Assembly: GCA_937873205.1 (NCBI GenBank)
Contig: CALMVO010000037.1
Location: 1-46,040 of the forward strand
Direction: 5' to 3'
Source: an uncultured Acetobacteraceae bacterium
GTDB lineage: Bacteria; Pseudomonadota; Alphaproteobacteria; Acetobacterales; Acetobacteraceae
DNA: 46,040 bases
The notes under the pieces are model-generated. The model searched no databases, was not told the DNA's origin, and was given only the letters and a program-made list of their open reading frames with translations. The position numbers and the translations under genes are program-made. Below are positions 34,367 through 43,047 of this stretch, in pieces (position 1 is the first letter of the stretch; every line of letters starts with the position of its first letter).

Positions 34367-35263
34367 TTAGTTCGCAGCCGGGTAAAGCAGCTCCGGAAAG
34401 CCGATGCGGTGGAGAAACTGTTCGCGGACCCGGTCGACGACCGGCATCGACACCGCCGAGCCGTCATCGGCCGGGTCGATAACCGTGCGGAACGGGCGCT
34501 TGCCGGCCGGCATGTCGACAATCTTCACCACGGCGCGCCCGATCTCGCCGGGATCCGAGTCTTTGGGGTCGGTCGCGGCAAGCGCGTCCTGCATCCGCTT
34601 GGCGAAGTTCTCCGGCCAAGCGTTCTCGTATTCCTTGGCACGCGCCTCGTCGCCGGGCTTGCCGGCGTTGGAGAAGTGGTTGGTCCCCTTGGTGTAGGCG
34701 CCGGGTACGATAATCGCCGTCTCGATCCCGAACGGTGCCAGCTCGCGCGCGTAGCAGACCGCGATCTGGTCCATGCCAGCCTTGGCGGCGAAATAGGGCC
34801 CGAGGAGCGGCGGGATGCCGCCCATCACGCTGGTGCTGGATGTCCACACGAGAAGGCCGGCTTTCGCGGCACGCATGTGCGGGAGAACCGCACGATTGAG
34901 GCGTTGCGTGCCGAGGACGTTGATATCGTACAGCTCGGCAAGCTGTTGGGGCGTGAATGCCTCGAGCGGTCCGTAGACCATGTGGCCGGCGTTGTGCACG
35001 ACTACGTCGATACGGCCATGCTCGCGCATGATGTCGCCGACGGCCGCATCGATCGACTCCTCGTCCTGCACGTCAAGTTCGATCGTGCGCAGATCGATGT
35101 TCTTGTCCTTGGCGGTTGCAGCGATGTCGGCGACTGTCTTCGCGTTCTTCTCACCGGTTCCGCGCATCGACGCGTAGGCGGTGTGGCCGGCGGCGGCGAG
35201 GTCGGTCGCGATCATGCGGCCGAAGCCGCTCGATGCGCCGGTAACGAGGATGATCTGTCCCAC
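34367..35263 (-). CDS. Short-chain dehydrogenase/reductase
   Basis: A 298-residue SDR: LVTGASSGFGRMIA at the N-terminus, VVVHNAGHMVYG, catalytic Ser in WTSSTSVMGG and YFAAKAGMDQ with Tyr and Lys. The length and the VPGAYTKGTNHF loop suggest a reductase of the larger classical type. GTG 35263 is preceded by GAGGAG at 9 nt. It follows the next SDR with a 13-nt gap, so both are in one operon. Confidence 0.9.
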   Translation of the reverse strand: MGQIILVTGASSGFGRMIATDLAAAGHTAYASMRGTGEKNAKTVADIAATAKDKNIDLRTIELDVQDEESIDAAVGDIMREHGRIDVVVHNAGHMVYGPLEAFTPQQLAELYDINVLGTQRLNRAVLPHMRAAKAGLLVWTSSTSVMGGIPPLLGPYFAAKAGMDQIAVCYARELAPFGIETAIIVPGAYTKGTNHFSNAGKPGDEARAKEYENAWPENFAKRMQDALAATDPKDSDPGEIGRAVVKIVDMPAGKRPFRTVIDPADDGSAVSMPVVDRVREQFLHRIGFPELLYPAAN

Positions 35264-35276
35264 GGTCTTCAACTCC

Positions 35277-36014
35277 TCAGATGATGCCGCCGTTGGCGCG
35301 CAGAACCTGGCCGTTGATCCATGCACCGTCCGGCCCGACCAGGAACGAGATGACGCGGGCGATGTCTGCCGGCTCGCCGAGACGGCCGAGCGGGGTGCGC
35401 CCGACAATCGGCTTGATGTCGTCGTCCGTCTTGTCCTTCATGAACAGGTCGGTAGCGACCGGACCCGGCGCGATTACGTTGACGGTGATCTTCTTCTTGC
35501 CGAGCTCCTTGGACAGGATGTGGCTCATCGCCTGGATACCGGCCTTGGTCGCGGCATAAGCCCCGTAGGTAGGCTGATAGAGGCCGACCACGCTGGAGGA
35601 GAAGCTGACGATCCGACCACCTTCGCGCATGCGCTTGGCGGCCTCGCGCATACCATTGAAGGCACCCTTGAGGTTGATCGCGATCGTCTGATCGAAAAGC
35701 TCGTCCGTCGTCTCCGCAACCGGCGAGAGCTTCATGATGCCGGCGTTGTTGACGAGCACGTCGACGCCGCCGAAGGCTTGCTCGGTCTGGTCGAACAGCG
35801 TTCTGACCGCAGCGGCATCGCTCACATCGGCCTTGATCGCAGTTGCGGTGCCACCCGACGACCGTATCTTCGAGACCAGTTCGTTGGCGGCATCGGCGCC
35901 GCTGGAGTAGTTGATGACGACGGCCAGGCCGTCGGCTGCGAGCCGTTGGGCAACGGCGGCACCGATGCCCTTCGAAGACCCGGTGATGATTGCAGATTTC
36001 TCTACTGAAGCCAC
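35277..36014 (-). CDS. Short-chain dehydrogenase/reductase (FabG-like)
   Basis: A 245-residue classical SDR with ITGSSKGIGAAVA, VLVNNAGIMKL, SFSSSVVGLYQ (Ser) and YAATKAGIQ (Tyr, Lys), and the usual GRLGEPADIARVISFL and GQVLRANGG C-terminal blocks. GTG start. Third gene of the cluster after the SnoaL-like and tautomerase genes. Substrate unknown. Confidence 0.92.
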   Translation of the reverse strand: MASVEKSAIITGSSKGIGAAVAQRLAADGLAVVINYSSGADAANELVSKIRSSGGTATAIKADVSDAAAVRTLFDQTEQAFGGVDVLVNNAGIMKLSPVAETTDELFDQTIAINLKGAFNGMREAAKRMREGGRIVSFSSSVVGLYQPTYGAYAATKAGIQAMSHILSKELGKKKITVNVIAPGPVATDLFMKDKTDDDIKPIVGRTPLGRLGEPADIARVISFLVGPDGAWINGQVLRANGGII

Positions 36015-36060
36015 GTTGACCCCTCTGAATAACAGTTGCGGAATAGGTGGTGGAGACGAA

Positions 36061-36288
36061 TCACCTTCCGCCGTCGTCGACCTTCATCGCGGCCAGCGCC
36101 TTCAGGTCGAAGACCTGGTCGGCGCGCCCGAAGCCGCCATCGACAACCTCATCGATCAGCACCATCGTGTAAGGCCGCACGCCCTCACCGAAGTACTCGG
36201 TGAACATGTCGGTTGTCCGATGCACGATTTCGGCCTTCTGCTCAGGAGTCATCATGCCCTGGGGAAACTTAAAGTTTGCGAACGGCAT
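36061..36288 (-). CDS. 4-oxalocrotonate tautomerase family protein
   Basis: A 75-residue tautomerase: MPFANFKFP puts Pro at position 1 after Met removal, as needed for catalysis, and LTPEQK-like residues (MMTPEQKAEIVHRTTDMF) form the helix, with a strand YTMVLIDEV. Acts on small enol/keto substrates. It lies between an SDR and a SnoaL-like gene, which fits a small-molecule oxidation or detoxification cassette. Confidence 0.88.
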   Translation of the reverse strand: MPFANFKFPQGMMTPEQKAEIVHRTTDMFTEYFGEGVRPYTMVLIDEVVDGGFGRADQVFDLKALAAMKVDDGGR

Positions 36289-36317
36289 ATTCGTTGTCCT
36301 TCTGCTTTCGTGTGGTT

Positions 36318-36740
36318 CTAAGATGCCTGGTCATCGACGCCGATTTGCCGGCGCCAGTCAGCCCAGTCTTCGAGATGCCAAGTGTGGGTGATGCGACCAG
36401 CCTTGGTGTGGTGGAACTCGAACCAGGCGATCGAGAAGGATTTGCCGGTAGCGGCGACCCCCATCCATTCCCCGGTATGGCGGCCGCTGAAGGCGAGCCT
36501 GACGCCCGCGCGGCCATCTTGTCCGGTGATCTCCTGAGGCTCGAACTTGAGGTTCGCGAAAGCCGCCGAGAGTGCCGCCATCATGGGCTTCAACCCTTCC
36601 CGCCCGGGTTGCTGACCGGGCGCGAGCGGCGTGTCCTGCCAGTCGTCGGTCAACACATCGTCGAGAAGCTGCGGGTTACCTTCGTTGAAGGCGCGATACA
36701 GGATGCCGACGGCTAATCTGTCATCGTTGGTCAGGCTCAT
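36318..36740 (-). CDS. SnoaL-like / ester cyclase family protein
   Basis: A 140-residue cone-fold protein: AVGILYRAFNEGN, DVLTDDWQDTPLAPGQ, then FANLKFEPQEI, RLAFSGRHTGEWMGV and a C-terminal HTWHLEDWADWRRQIG. This is the pattern of SnoaL-like polyketide cyclase or limonene-epoxide-hydrolase-like proteins; the substrate is unknown. It is the first gene of the cluster, transcribed away from lysR. Confidence 0.85.
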   Translation of the reverse strand: MSLTNDDRLAVGILYRAFNEGNPQLLDDVLTDDWQDTPLAPGQQPGREGLKPMMAALSAAFANLKFEPQEITGQDGRAGVRLAFSGRHTGEWMGVAATGKSFSIAWFEFHHTKAGRITHTWHLEDWADWRRQIGVDDQAS

Positions 36741-36784
36741 ACCGGAGAACTCCGATCGTTCGAGGTTGCAGCGTGGATATAACT

Positions 36785-36808
36785 GATGATACCTCTATTG
36801 GCTTCATC
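36785..36808. promoter_or_regulatory. Candidate LysR operator in divergent promoter region
   Basis: The 97-nt gap between the two divergent transcripts is AT-richer than its flanks. It holds the dyad GATGA-N14-TCATC at 36785-36808, in the position where LysR-type regulators bind between their own gene and the target operon. Binding is inference from position and symmetry. Confidence 0.4.
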
Positions 36809-36837
36809 GATTAAGAGTATGCGAGCACATAAGCGGC

Positions 36838-37749
36838 ATGGATTTACACGGCATCGACCTCAACCTGCTGGTGGCCTTTGACGCGCTGGTCGCGGAGCGG
36901 AGTGTCACTAAAGCGGCAAAGCGTATTGGCCGTACGCAGCCGGCGATGAGCGCCGCACTTGCCCGGCTACGATCTCTGTTCGACGACCAGTTATTCGTAC
37001 GTGGCCATGACGGACTTCACCCGACTCCTCGGGCAGTCGAGCTGGCACAACCGCTCGGGGCGGCGCTGGAGGAGATCAGCCGTACGCTCGGCTTCTCGCA
37101 GCAGTTCAATCCCAAGGATCACCGTGGCACCCTGACCGTGGGCCTACAGGAACACGCTGCATTCAAGACTCTTCCGGGCCTGTTGGCGTGCCTTCGGCAG
37201 AACGCGCCCGAAGCGCACCTCGACGCCCGTGTGTTTCGGGCGCGCGGCGACGCGCTTTCACTGCTCGATGCGGGCGAAGTCGATGTCGCGGTGAGCGTTC
37301 CGCCGCAGAGCGCCCCTGGACGGATCTTCGTCCAGCCCGCGTTCGAAGAACGTTTTGTTTGTGTGGTACGAACGGGGCATCCGGCAGCCGAGCGCCCCCT
37401 CAATCTGGAGACGTTCCTTGAGCTGCAACACCTGCTCGTTTCACCGGAGGGTGACCGATTTGGACATGTCGACACGCTGCTCGCCGAGCGCGGCCTCAAG
37501 CGCAAGCTCATGATGACCGTAACCCAGATGTACGCGGCACCGCCGCTCATCGCGGGATCGGATCTGATCGCCACCTTGATGCTCGGCGTGGTCGAGACAT
37601 CCGGCTGGGCCGACCGCCTCCATGTGCTCGAATGTCCCGTGCCGTTGGCGCCGTGCGGGTATGAGATGAGCTGGCACCGCCGGAATGACACCCATCCGGC
37701 GCAGCGCTGGCTGCGAGGCTGCATAGCGGCACAGTACAAAAGGCGATGA
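36838..37749 (+). CDS. LysR-family transcriptional regulator
   Basis: A 303-residue regulator with the winged HTH at about 6-65 (LNLLVAFDALVAERSVTKAA, then QPAMSAALARLR) and a periplasmic-binding-like effector domain from about 95. The NodD/NahR-like spacing (LFVRGHDGLHPTPRA) is clear. It is divergent from the SnoaL–tautomerase–SDR operon and probably controls it in response to a small aromatic or similar ligand (inference). Confidence 0.93.
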   Translation: MDLHGIDLNLLVAFDALVAERSVTKAAKRIGRTQPAMSAALARLRSLFDDQLFVRGHDGLHPTPRAVELAQPLGAALEEISRTLGFSQQFNPKDHRGTLTVGLQEHAAFKTLPGLLACLRQNAPEAHLDARVFRARGDALSLLDAGEVDVAVSVPPQSAPGRIFVQPAFEERFVCVVRTGHPAAERPLNLETFLELQHLLVSPEGDRFGHVDTLLAERGLKRKLMMTVTQMYAAPPLIAGSDLIATLMLGVVETSGWADRLHVLECPVPLAPCGYEMSWHRRNDTHPAQRWLRGCIAAQYKRR

Positions 37750-37954
37750 ATTTCAGCAGCGGCACGTCTTTTAGTCGACGATGTTGGGCGCATGAGGGCG
37801 GATTAGACGCGACAATCGTCGCGGATGCAGAGCGAAAGATACCGGCGAGCAGCCTGAGAATTAGGTCGACGATCAAGAACGCCGGCTCATTCTCGATCAG
37901 GAACGTGGAGCGGGAAGGCCGGCGCTAAGGCTGATGAGCCCGTGACGGGTTGAG
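37750..37954. other. Non-coding gap before transposase remnant
   Basis: About 200 nt between lysR and the Tn3 remnant. I see no convincing gene, resolvase remnant or left-end inverted repeat here; a 109-codon frame on the minus strand runs into lysR and shows no family features. Confidence 0.4.
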
Positions 37955-38908
37955 TTGGGCTTCGGTGCCGGCACCGCATCCAGTTCGGACGGGCAGCACT
38001 TCCCGCTGGATCGGCGTGCGCAGGCGACCTGGGCGGTCAATCCGCACAAGGGCAGTGAACCCGCCATCTCGTTCTACACCCATGCCTCAGACCGCTACGT
38101 GCCGTTCCATTCCAGGGTCATCTTCGCCGGCGCGAGCGAGGCCGTCCACGTGCTCGACGGCCTGCTCCACCATGGCGCCGACCTCGCGATCGAGCGTCAC
38201 CATACCGATGGCGGCGTGTCCGATCACGTGTTCGCCCTGTGCCATTTCCTGGGCTTTCGGTTTGCTCCGCGCATCCCGAATGTCGCCGGCAGACGCCTGC
38301 ACCTATTCGCAGACATGCGGCCAGGGCCGGATATCGCTCCGTTGGCTGCCCAGCCGATCGACGAACGCCTGATCGCCAGCCACTGGGACGACGTGATCCG
38401 CCTCGCGGTCTCGATCCGCACCGGGGTCACCAGCGCGTCGCTGATGCTGGAGCGGCTCGGCTCCTATCCCCGCGCGAACGGCCTGGTGCTCGCCCTGCGC
38501 GAGATCGGGCGTGTCGAGCGCACGGTGTTCACCCTGGACTGGATCGAGAACCTCGAGGAACGCCGCCGCGCCACCCGCGAGCTGAACAAGGCAGAGGCCC
38601 AGAACGCCCTCAAGCGCGCGATCTTCTTCCACCGTGCCAGTCGCATCCGCGATCCCGGTTTGCAGGCGCGGGGATACCGGGCCAGCGCGCTCAACCTCGT
38701 CGCCAGCGCCATCGTGCTGTGGAACACCACCTATCTCGAAGCCGCCATGCGGCACCTCGAACGCCAGCGTCGCCCCGTGCCGCCCGATCTGCTCCAGCAC
38801 CTCTCGCCACTGAGATGGCAGCATATCAACCTGACCGGCGATTATCTCTGGTCCGACATCAGCGTCCCGAAGGGAAAGCTGCGTCCCCTCCGGCTCCGCA
38901 ATCCTTAG
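37955..38908 (+). pseudogene. tnpA: Tn3-family transposase, C-terminal remnant
   Basis: The last 317 codons of a Tn3-type TnpA (full length is close to 1000). Marks: TASSSDGQHFPLDRRA, FYTHASDRYVPFHSRVI, HHGADLAIERHHTDGGVSDH, LNKAEAQNALKRAIFFHR and LQHLSPLRWQHINLTGDYLW. The N-terminal two thirds and the first catalytic Asp are absent, so it cannot transpose on its own. The TAG stop lies inside the terminal inverted repeat, as usual for these elements. Confidence 0.93.
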
Positions 38909-38940
38909 CGTATATCCGTGCCCGTTTTATGTGACGCCCC
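38904..38940 (+). mobile_element. Right terminal inverted repeat of Tn3-family element
   Basis: A 37-nt end: begins CTTAGCGT and finishes CCGTTTTATGTGACGCCCC. This matches the Tn3-type end pattern (reverse complement of GGGGTC...ACGCTAAG), directly after the TnpA stop. No matching left end was found in the window. Confidence 0.82.
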
Positions 38941-38946
38941 AGTCTC

Positions 38947-39036
38947 GGGCTACTCGCCGGCCCCGCCTGGGAGGCGGCCCGACCGGCGATCTGTCGCAGC
39001 CTGGGCCTGGCACGCGACGGCCGCGAACCTGCAGGG
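38947..39036 (+). pseudogene. Possible second Tn3-family TnpA fragment
   Basis: About 30 codons, seven bases after the inverted repeat: LLAGPAWEAARPAICRSLGL. The GPAWE-x2-RP-x2-CR-LG pattern is one I associate with the N-terminal third of other Tn3-type transposases. The frame has no start and drifts away from homology afterwards, so this would be a separate, badly decayed copy. Confidence 0.4.
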
Positions 39037-39193
39037 ATTTATTACCGAAGCAATTTGCTGGAAGGCCGAATGGTAACTTGCAATCCACGTCTAGCTGCGA
39101 GGATCGGTGCCATGCGTGAACATGATTTGATCCATGAGCTTAAGAGCCTGTGAACTCTTCTGTATACGCTCTACAAACACCTCCAATAATCTA

Positions 39194-39868
39194 TCATGAG
39201 CCTACGGAGGCAGTCGCTCCTAGCGAGCTAAAATCAACAAGTTCTGTCAAGCGCCTATATGCGGCAGTTGTAGTGTATCCCATATGCCCCTGCTCATGAG
39301 ACAACGGCATGACAAGGCCCGTCCGGCTCAACGCAGATAGCGCCTCAACAAATTGACGGTCCGTGGGAAACAGACTGGGGACCAAAAGGTCAGCCGCTTT
39401 TCTGGCATTTCGACCATGCTCCGGCTTATGGCCGTCTCCTTCAGTGATACGCCAGATAGACCCCAGTATTATGATCTCCTTGCCACTGAGTTCGCTCAGG
39501 ATACCAGCTTCTCGTAGGAAATCATCAGCGTAGATTGCATCACGCTCGATCATGCCGGCCATGACATCTGCCATTAGGTGTAGATTCTTGCGCGCTGCGC
39601 CCTCTTGTGCGCTACGGATGTACCGTAGAAACATTGATAGGAACTCTTCCTCCTGAGTTTTAGACAGTATCTTTTGAATGGTTCGAAAACGTTCCTGAAG
39701 GATGGTGACAGCGTCTTCGATCTTCCGCGCAAGCCACACACCGCCAAATGCTAAGGCCACGCCGCTAGCGGTCGGCAGGGGCGCTCCGCCTCTTGCAAGG
39801 ACCTCTGTGCCAACGGCGGCAAGGATGGCCGTCACGTCGCTGTCGTTCATCCGTTCGCTGTCGTTCAT
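39194..39868 (-). CDS. Hypothetical protein of moderate GC, unknown
   Basis: A 224-residue protein not recognised. Residues about 28-50 are hydrophobic (GVALAFGGVWLA), the rest is helix-rich and charged (EEEFLSMFLRYIRSAQEGAA, FLREAGILSELSGKEIIILG), ending in a wHTH-like stretch (FVEALSALSRTGLVMPLSHE). The DNA is clearly less GC-rich than the core genes, suggesting transfer. ATG codons at 39868 and 39850 lie in a 15-nt tandem duplication (AACGACAGCGAACGG unit); GGAGGG precedes the first. Confidence 0.65.
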   Translation of the reverse strand: MNDSERMNDSDVTAILAAVGTEVLARGGAPLPTASGVALAFGGVWLARKIEDAVTILQERFRTIQKILSKTQEEEFLSMFLRYIRSAQEGAARKNLHLMADVMAGMIERDAIYADDFLREAGILSELSGKEIIILGSIWRITEGDGHKPEHGRNARKAADLLVPSLFPTDRQFVEALSALSRTGLVMPLSHEQGHMGYTTTAAYRRLTELVDFSSLGATASVGS

Positions 39869-40005
39869 CCGTCCCTCCGCAACCCGCCAACAATTTTAAA
39901 TTCTATCTGACCCGGGTAGGATAGAATAAGTTGGAGCGCGGGTGTGAGATCCGTGATTTATGATTATAAACCGTTCGACTGCACGACATCTGCAAATGAA
40001 AGTCG

Positions 40006-40081
40006 TGGCGTCCCGTACGGGATTCGAACCCGTGTACCCGCCGTGAAAGGGCGGTGTCCTAGGCCACTAGACGAACAGGAC
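40006..40081 (-). tRNA. tRNA-Glu (anticodon TTC)
   Basis: A full cloverleaf on the minus strand: acceptor GTCCTGT with ACGGGAC, D-arm GTCTAGTGGCCTAGGAC, anticodon stem CCGCC/GGCGG with loop CTTTCAC (anticodon TTC), and T-arm CGGGTTCGAATCCCG. The CCA end is encoded. It stands between the imported-looking region and recJ, a usual place for island integration. Confidence 0.96.
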
Positions 40082-40155
40082 AGCGCCAGTCCTCACACGC
40101 TCGGCGGGTGTGACTGCGTAGCCGAGCCTCCCCAGAGGGTCAAGCGAGGCCCGGG

Positions 40156-41991
40156 TCACGGCTCCGCCAGGGCGGCGTCCTGGATGAAGAAGCCGGCGCT
40201 GACCGCGTTGTTCCAGCTCTCGGCACGCAGCCAGCCGGCCAGGTGCAGCGGCGGGCCGCCGCGCCGCTCCAGTGCCGCGGCGAGCGGGCTGTCATCGGCG
40301 CGGAACAGCAGCGCCTTCAGCCGGGGGCCACCCCCCTCGCCTTCCAGGATCAGCCGCAGCGTGTTGGCGGTGGCGCCAACGCGGTCGACGCGCAGCACGC
40401 GCACGCGCGGCAGCACGAACAGCGGCTCCGGGTTGCCGGGCCCGAACGGCGCCAGCCGGCCGATCTCGGTGGCCAGCGCCACGGTGGCGGCGGCGACGGC
40501 CAGCACGCCGTCCACCGCCAGCGCCTGCGTCGATGGCAGCAGCCGGGCGGCGGCCAGCCGGTCGTCCAGGTGGCGGTGGAACGCCGGCAGGCCGGTGGCG
40601 TCGAGCGAGAAGCCGCCCGCCATCGCGTGGCCGCCGCCGGTGAGCAGCAGCCCTGACTGCCGCGCCATGATGATCGCCGCACCGATGTCGAGCCCCTCGA
40701 CCGACCGGGCGGAGCCCTTGATGGTGCCGTCCTCCAGCGCCGCCGCGACCAAGCTTGGCCGATTGAACCGCTCCTTCACCCGGCCGGCGACGATGCCGAC
40801 CACGCCCGGATGCCAGTCGCCGCCAGACAGCAGCAGCACCGCGTGGCCGGCGGCCAGCTGCGCCTCGGCCTGCCGCATCGCCTGGTCCAGGATCGCGCCC
40901 TCGACCGTGCGGCGCTGGCGGTTGACCCCGTCGAGCCGTTCGGCCAGCACCTTCGCCTCGACGGCGTCGTCGCAGAGCAGCAGGCGGAGGCCCAGATCCG
41001 CCTCGCTGATGCGGCCGCCGGCGTTGATCCGCGGGCCCAGCGCGAAGCCGCAGGTGAACGCGGTCGGCGCCTCTCGGCTGGCGGCGATCTCGAGCAGTGC
41101 CGCGATTCCCGGCCGCGCCCGCCGGGCCATCACCCGCAGCCCCTGCGTCACCAGGGCGCGGTTGAGGCCGGTGAGCGGCATCACGTCGCAGATCGTGGCC
41201 AGCGCCACCAGGTCGAGCAGGCCGATCAGGTCGGGGGCCGGGCGCGCGGCGAACCAGCCATCGCGGCGCAGGTGCCGCACCAGGGCCACGCCGGCCAGGA
41301 ACGCCAGCGCCGCCGCGCAGACCGTGCGCAGGCCGGAGCCGCAGCCCGGCTGGTTCGGGTTCACCGTGGCCAGGATCGCCGGCGGCGGCCCGTCGCACTG
41401 GTGGTGGTCGAGCACGACGATCTCGGCGCGGCCGGCCAGGTGCGCCAGCGGGGCCGCGGCGGCGGTGCCGCAATCGACGCAGACGATCAGCGTCGCACCC
41501 CGCGCGGCCAGCCCATCCAGCGCCGCCGTGTTCGGACCGTAGCCCTCCAGCAGCCGGTCCGGGATGTGGGTGTGCACGACACAGCCGAGCCCACGCAGCA
41601 GGCGGGTGACGATCGCGGCGGCGCACGCGCCGTCCACGTCGTAGTCGCCGAACACGCCCACGGTCTCGGCCCCCTCCACCGCGCGCGCCAGCCGGGCGGC
41701 GGCGACGTCCATGTCCGCGAGGCAGGACGGATCGGGCAGCAGCGCGCGCAGCGTCGGCTTCAGGAAGTGCGCGGCGTCGTCGAGCCCGAGGCCGCGCGTC
41801 GCCAACAGGCGCCCGACCATCTCGGACAGCTCCAGCCGCTGTGACAGGGCGAGGCCCAGCCGATCGCGGTCGGCATCCCCGGGTCCCGCGTCCGGCCAGG
41901 TCCAACGCCGGCCGGACAGGCTGCGCGCCACACCCAGCACCGCCTCCCCAGCCACGGCGGCAGGGCCGAGGAGCGTGCCGTCCGGCGCCAC
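40156..41991 (-). CDS. recJ: Single-stranded-DNA-specific exonuclease RecJ
   Basis: 5'-3' single-strand exonuclease in recombination and mismatch repair. The 611-residue protein has the DHH phosphoesterase motifs: GDYDVDG (115-121), CVDCGT, VVLDHHQCDGP, then CDVMPL and the DHHA1 motif GGGHAMAGG with the GSARS strand. C-terminal OB-like domain present (LKALLFRADD). GTG 41991 starts 22 nt after the glpX stop. Confidence 0.93.
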   Translation of the reverse strand: MAPDGTLLGPAAVAGEAVLGVARSLSGRRWTWPDAGPGDADRDRLGLALSQRLELSEMVGRLLATRGLGLDDAAHFLKPTLRALLPDPSCLADMDVAAARLARAVEGAETVGVFGDYDVDGACAAAIVTRLLRGLGCVVHTHIPDRLLEGYGPNTAALDGLAARGATLIVCVDCGTAAAAPLAHLAGRAEIVVLDHHQCDGPPPAILATVNPNQPGCGSGLRTVCAAALAFLAGVALVRHLRRDGWFAARPAPDLIGLLDLVALATICDVMPLTGLNRALVTQGLRVMARRARPGIAALLEIAASREAPTAFTCGFALGPRINAGGRISEADLGLRLLLCDDAVEAKVLAERLDGVNRQRRTVEGAILDQAMRQAEAQLAAGHAVLLLSGGDWHPGVVGIVAGRVKERFNRPSLVAAALEDGTIKGSARSVEGLDIGAAIIMARQSGLLLTGGGHAMAGGFSLDATGLPAFHRHLDDRLAAARLLPSTQALAVDGVLAVAAATVALATEIGRLAPFGPGNPEPLFVLPRVRVLRVDRVGATANTLRLILEGEGGGPRLKALLFRADDSPLAAALERRGGPPLHLAGWLRAESWNNAVSAGFFIQDAALAEP

Positions 41992-42013
41992 GCTCAGCCC
42001 CGGTGCCTTGGAC

Positions 42014-43003
42014 TCAGCTCGGGCTCCAGGTCTTGGTCTTGAAGTTGTGGTGCCCCTCGATGAAGCGGACGGTGCCGGACTTGCTGCGCATGACGATCGA
42101 GTGCGTGACCGCGTTGCTGGGCGTGCGCTGGATGCCGCGCAGCAGCGCGCCGCCGGTGACGCCGGTGGCCGAGAACAGCACGTCGCCCTTCGCCATGTCC
42201 TCCAGCGACAGCCGGCGGCGCGGGTCGCCCGGATCCATCTCGCGCGCGCGCTGCACCTGCGCCTCGTCGTCGAACAGCAGCCGCGCCTGCATCTGGCCGC
42301 CTGTGCAGCGCAGCGCCGCCGCCGCCAGTACACCCTCCGGGGCGCCGCCGGAGCCGGCGAAGATATCCACCCCGGTGCCCGGCATGCAGGCGGCGATCAC
42401 GCCGGCGACGTCGCCGTCCGAGATCAGCATCACCCGCACCCCGGCCTCGCGGGTGTGGGCGATCAGCTCGGCGTGGCGGTCGCGGTCGAGCGTGCAGAGG
42501 GTGAGGTCGGAGATGTCGCAGCCCTTGGCGGCAGCCAGCGCCCGCAGGTTGGCGCCGATGGCGGCGTCGATGTCGACCACGCCGTCCGGCAAGCCTGGTC
42601 CCACCGCGATCTTGTCCATGTAGACATCGGGCGCGTGCAGGAAGTTGCCCTGCTCGGCCAGCGCCACCACGGTGAGCGCGTTGGGCGCGTTCTTGGCGGT
42701 GAGCGAGGTGCCCTCCAGCGGATCGACGGCGATGTCCATCGCCGGGCCGCCGGCGCCGACCTTCTCGCCGATGTAGAGCATCGGCGCCTCATCCATCTCG
42801 CCCTCGCCGATGACGACGGTGCCGGAGATCGCGACCGTGTCGAACGCCAGCCGCATCGCCTCGACCGCGGCGCCGTCGGCCTCGTTCTTCTGGCCGCGGC
42901 CCGTCCAGCGCGACGCGGCCAGCGCCGCCGCCTCGGTGACGCGCACCAGCTCCAGCGCCAGGTTGCGGTCGGTCTGGTAGCGAATGCTGGGGCTGTCGGA
43001 CAT
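42014..43003 (-). CDS. glpX: Class II fructose-1,6-bisphosphatase
   Basis: Removes the 1-phosphate of fructose-1,6-bisphosphate in gluconeogenesis and the Calvin cycle. The 329-residue protein has RWTGRGQKNEADGAA, VIGEGEMDEAPML, DIAVDPLEGTSLTA and LISDGDVAGVI, the class II (GlpX) signatures with their metal acidic residues. It sits between hom and recJ on the same strand, 44 nt from hom. Confidence 0.95.
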   Translation of the reverse strand: MSDSPSIRYQTDRNLALELVRVTEAAALAASRWTGRGQKNEADGAAVEAMRLAFDTVAISGTVVIGEGEMDEAPMLYIGEKVGAGGPAMDIAVDPLEGTSLTAKNAPNALTVVALAEQGNFLHAPDVYMDKIAVGPGLPDGVVDIDAAIGANLRALAAAKGCDISDLTLCTLDRDRHAELIAHTREAGVRVMLISDGDVAGVIAACMPGTGVDIFAGSGGAPEGVLAAAALRCTGGQMQARLLFDDEAQVQRAREMDPGDPRRRLSLEDMAKGDVLFSATGVTGGALLRGIQRTPSNAVTHSIVMRSKSGTVRFIEGHHNFKTKTWSPS

Positions 43004-43047
43004 GCGGGAACCTTCGTTTGGGGAGGAAACGGCGGCGGGACGCGGCG

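Noticed and set aside
37547-37876. A 109-codon minus-strand frame between lysR and the transposase remnant
   Set aside because: Most of its length is antisense to lysR, and it has no recognisable domain or ribosome site.
39112-39153. A 13-codon frame (MREHDLIHELKSL)
   Set aside because: Too short to support and without a ribosome site.
40006-40081. tRNA-Glu as an integration site with a duplicated 3' end
   Set aside because: No second copy of the tRNA end and no integrase were found in the window.
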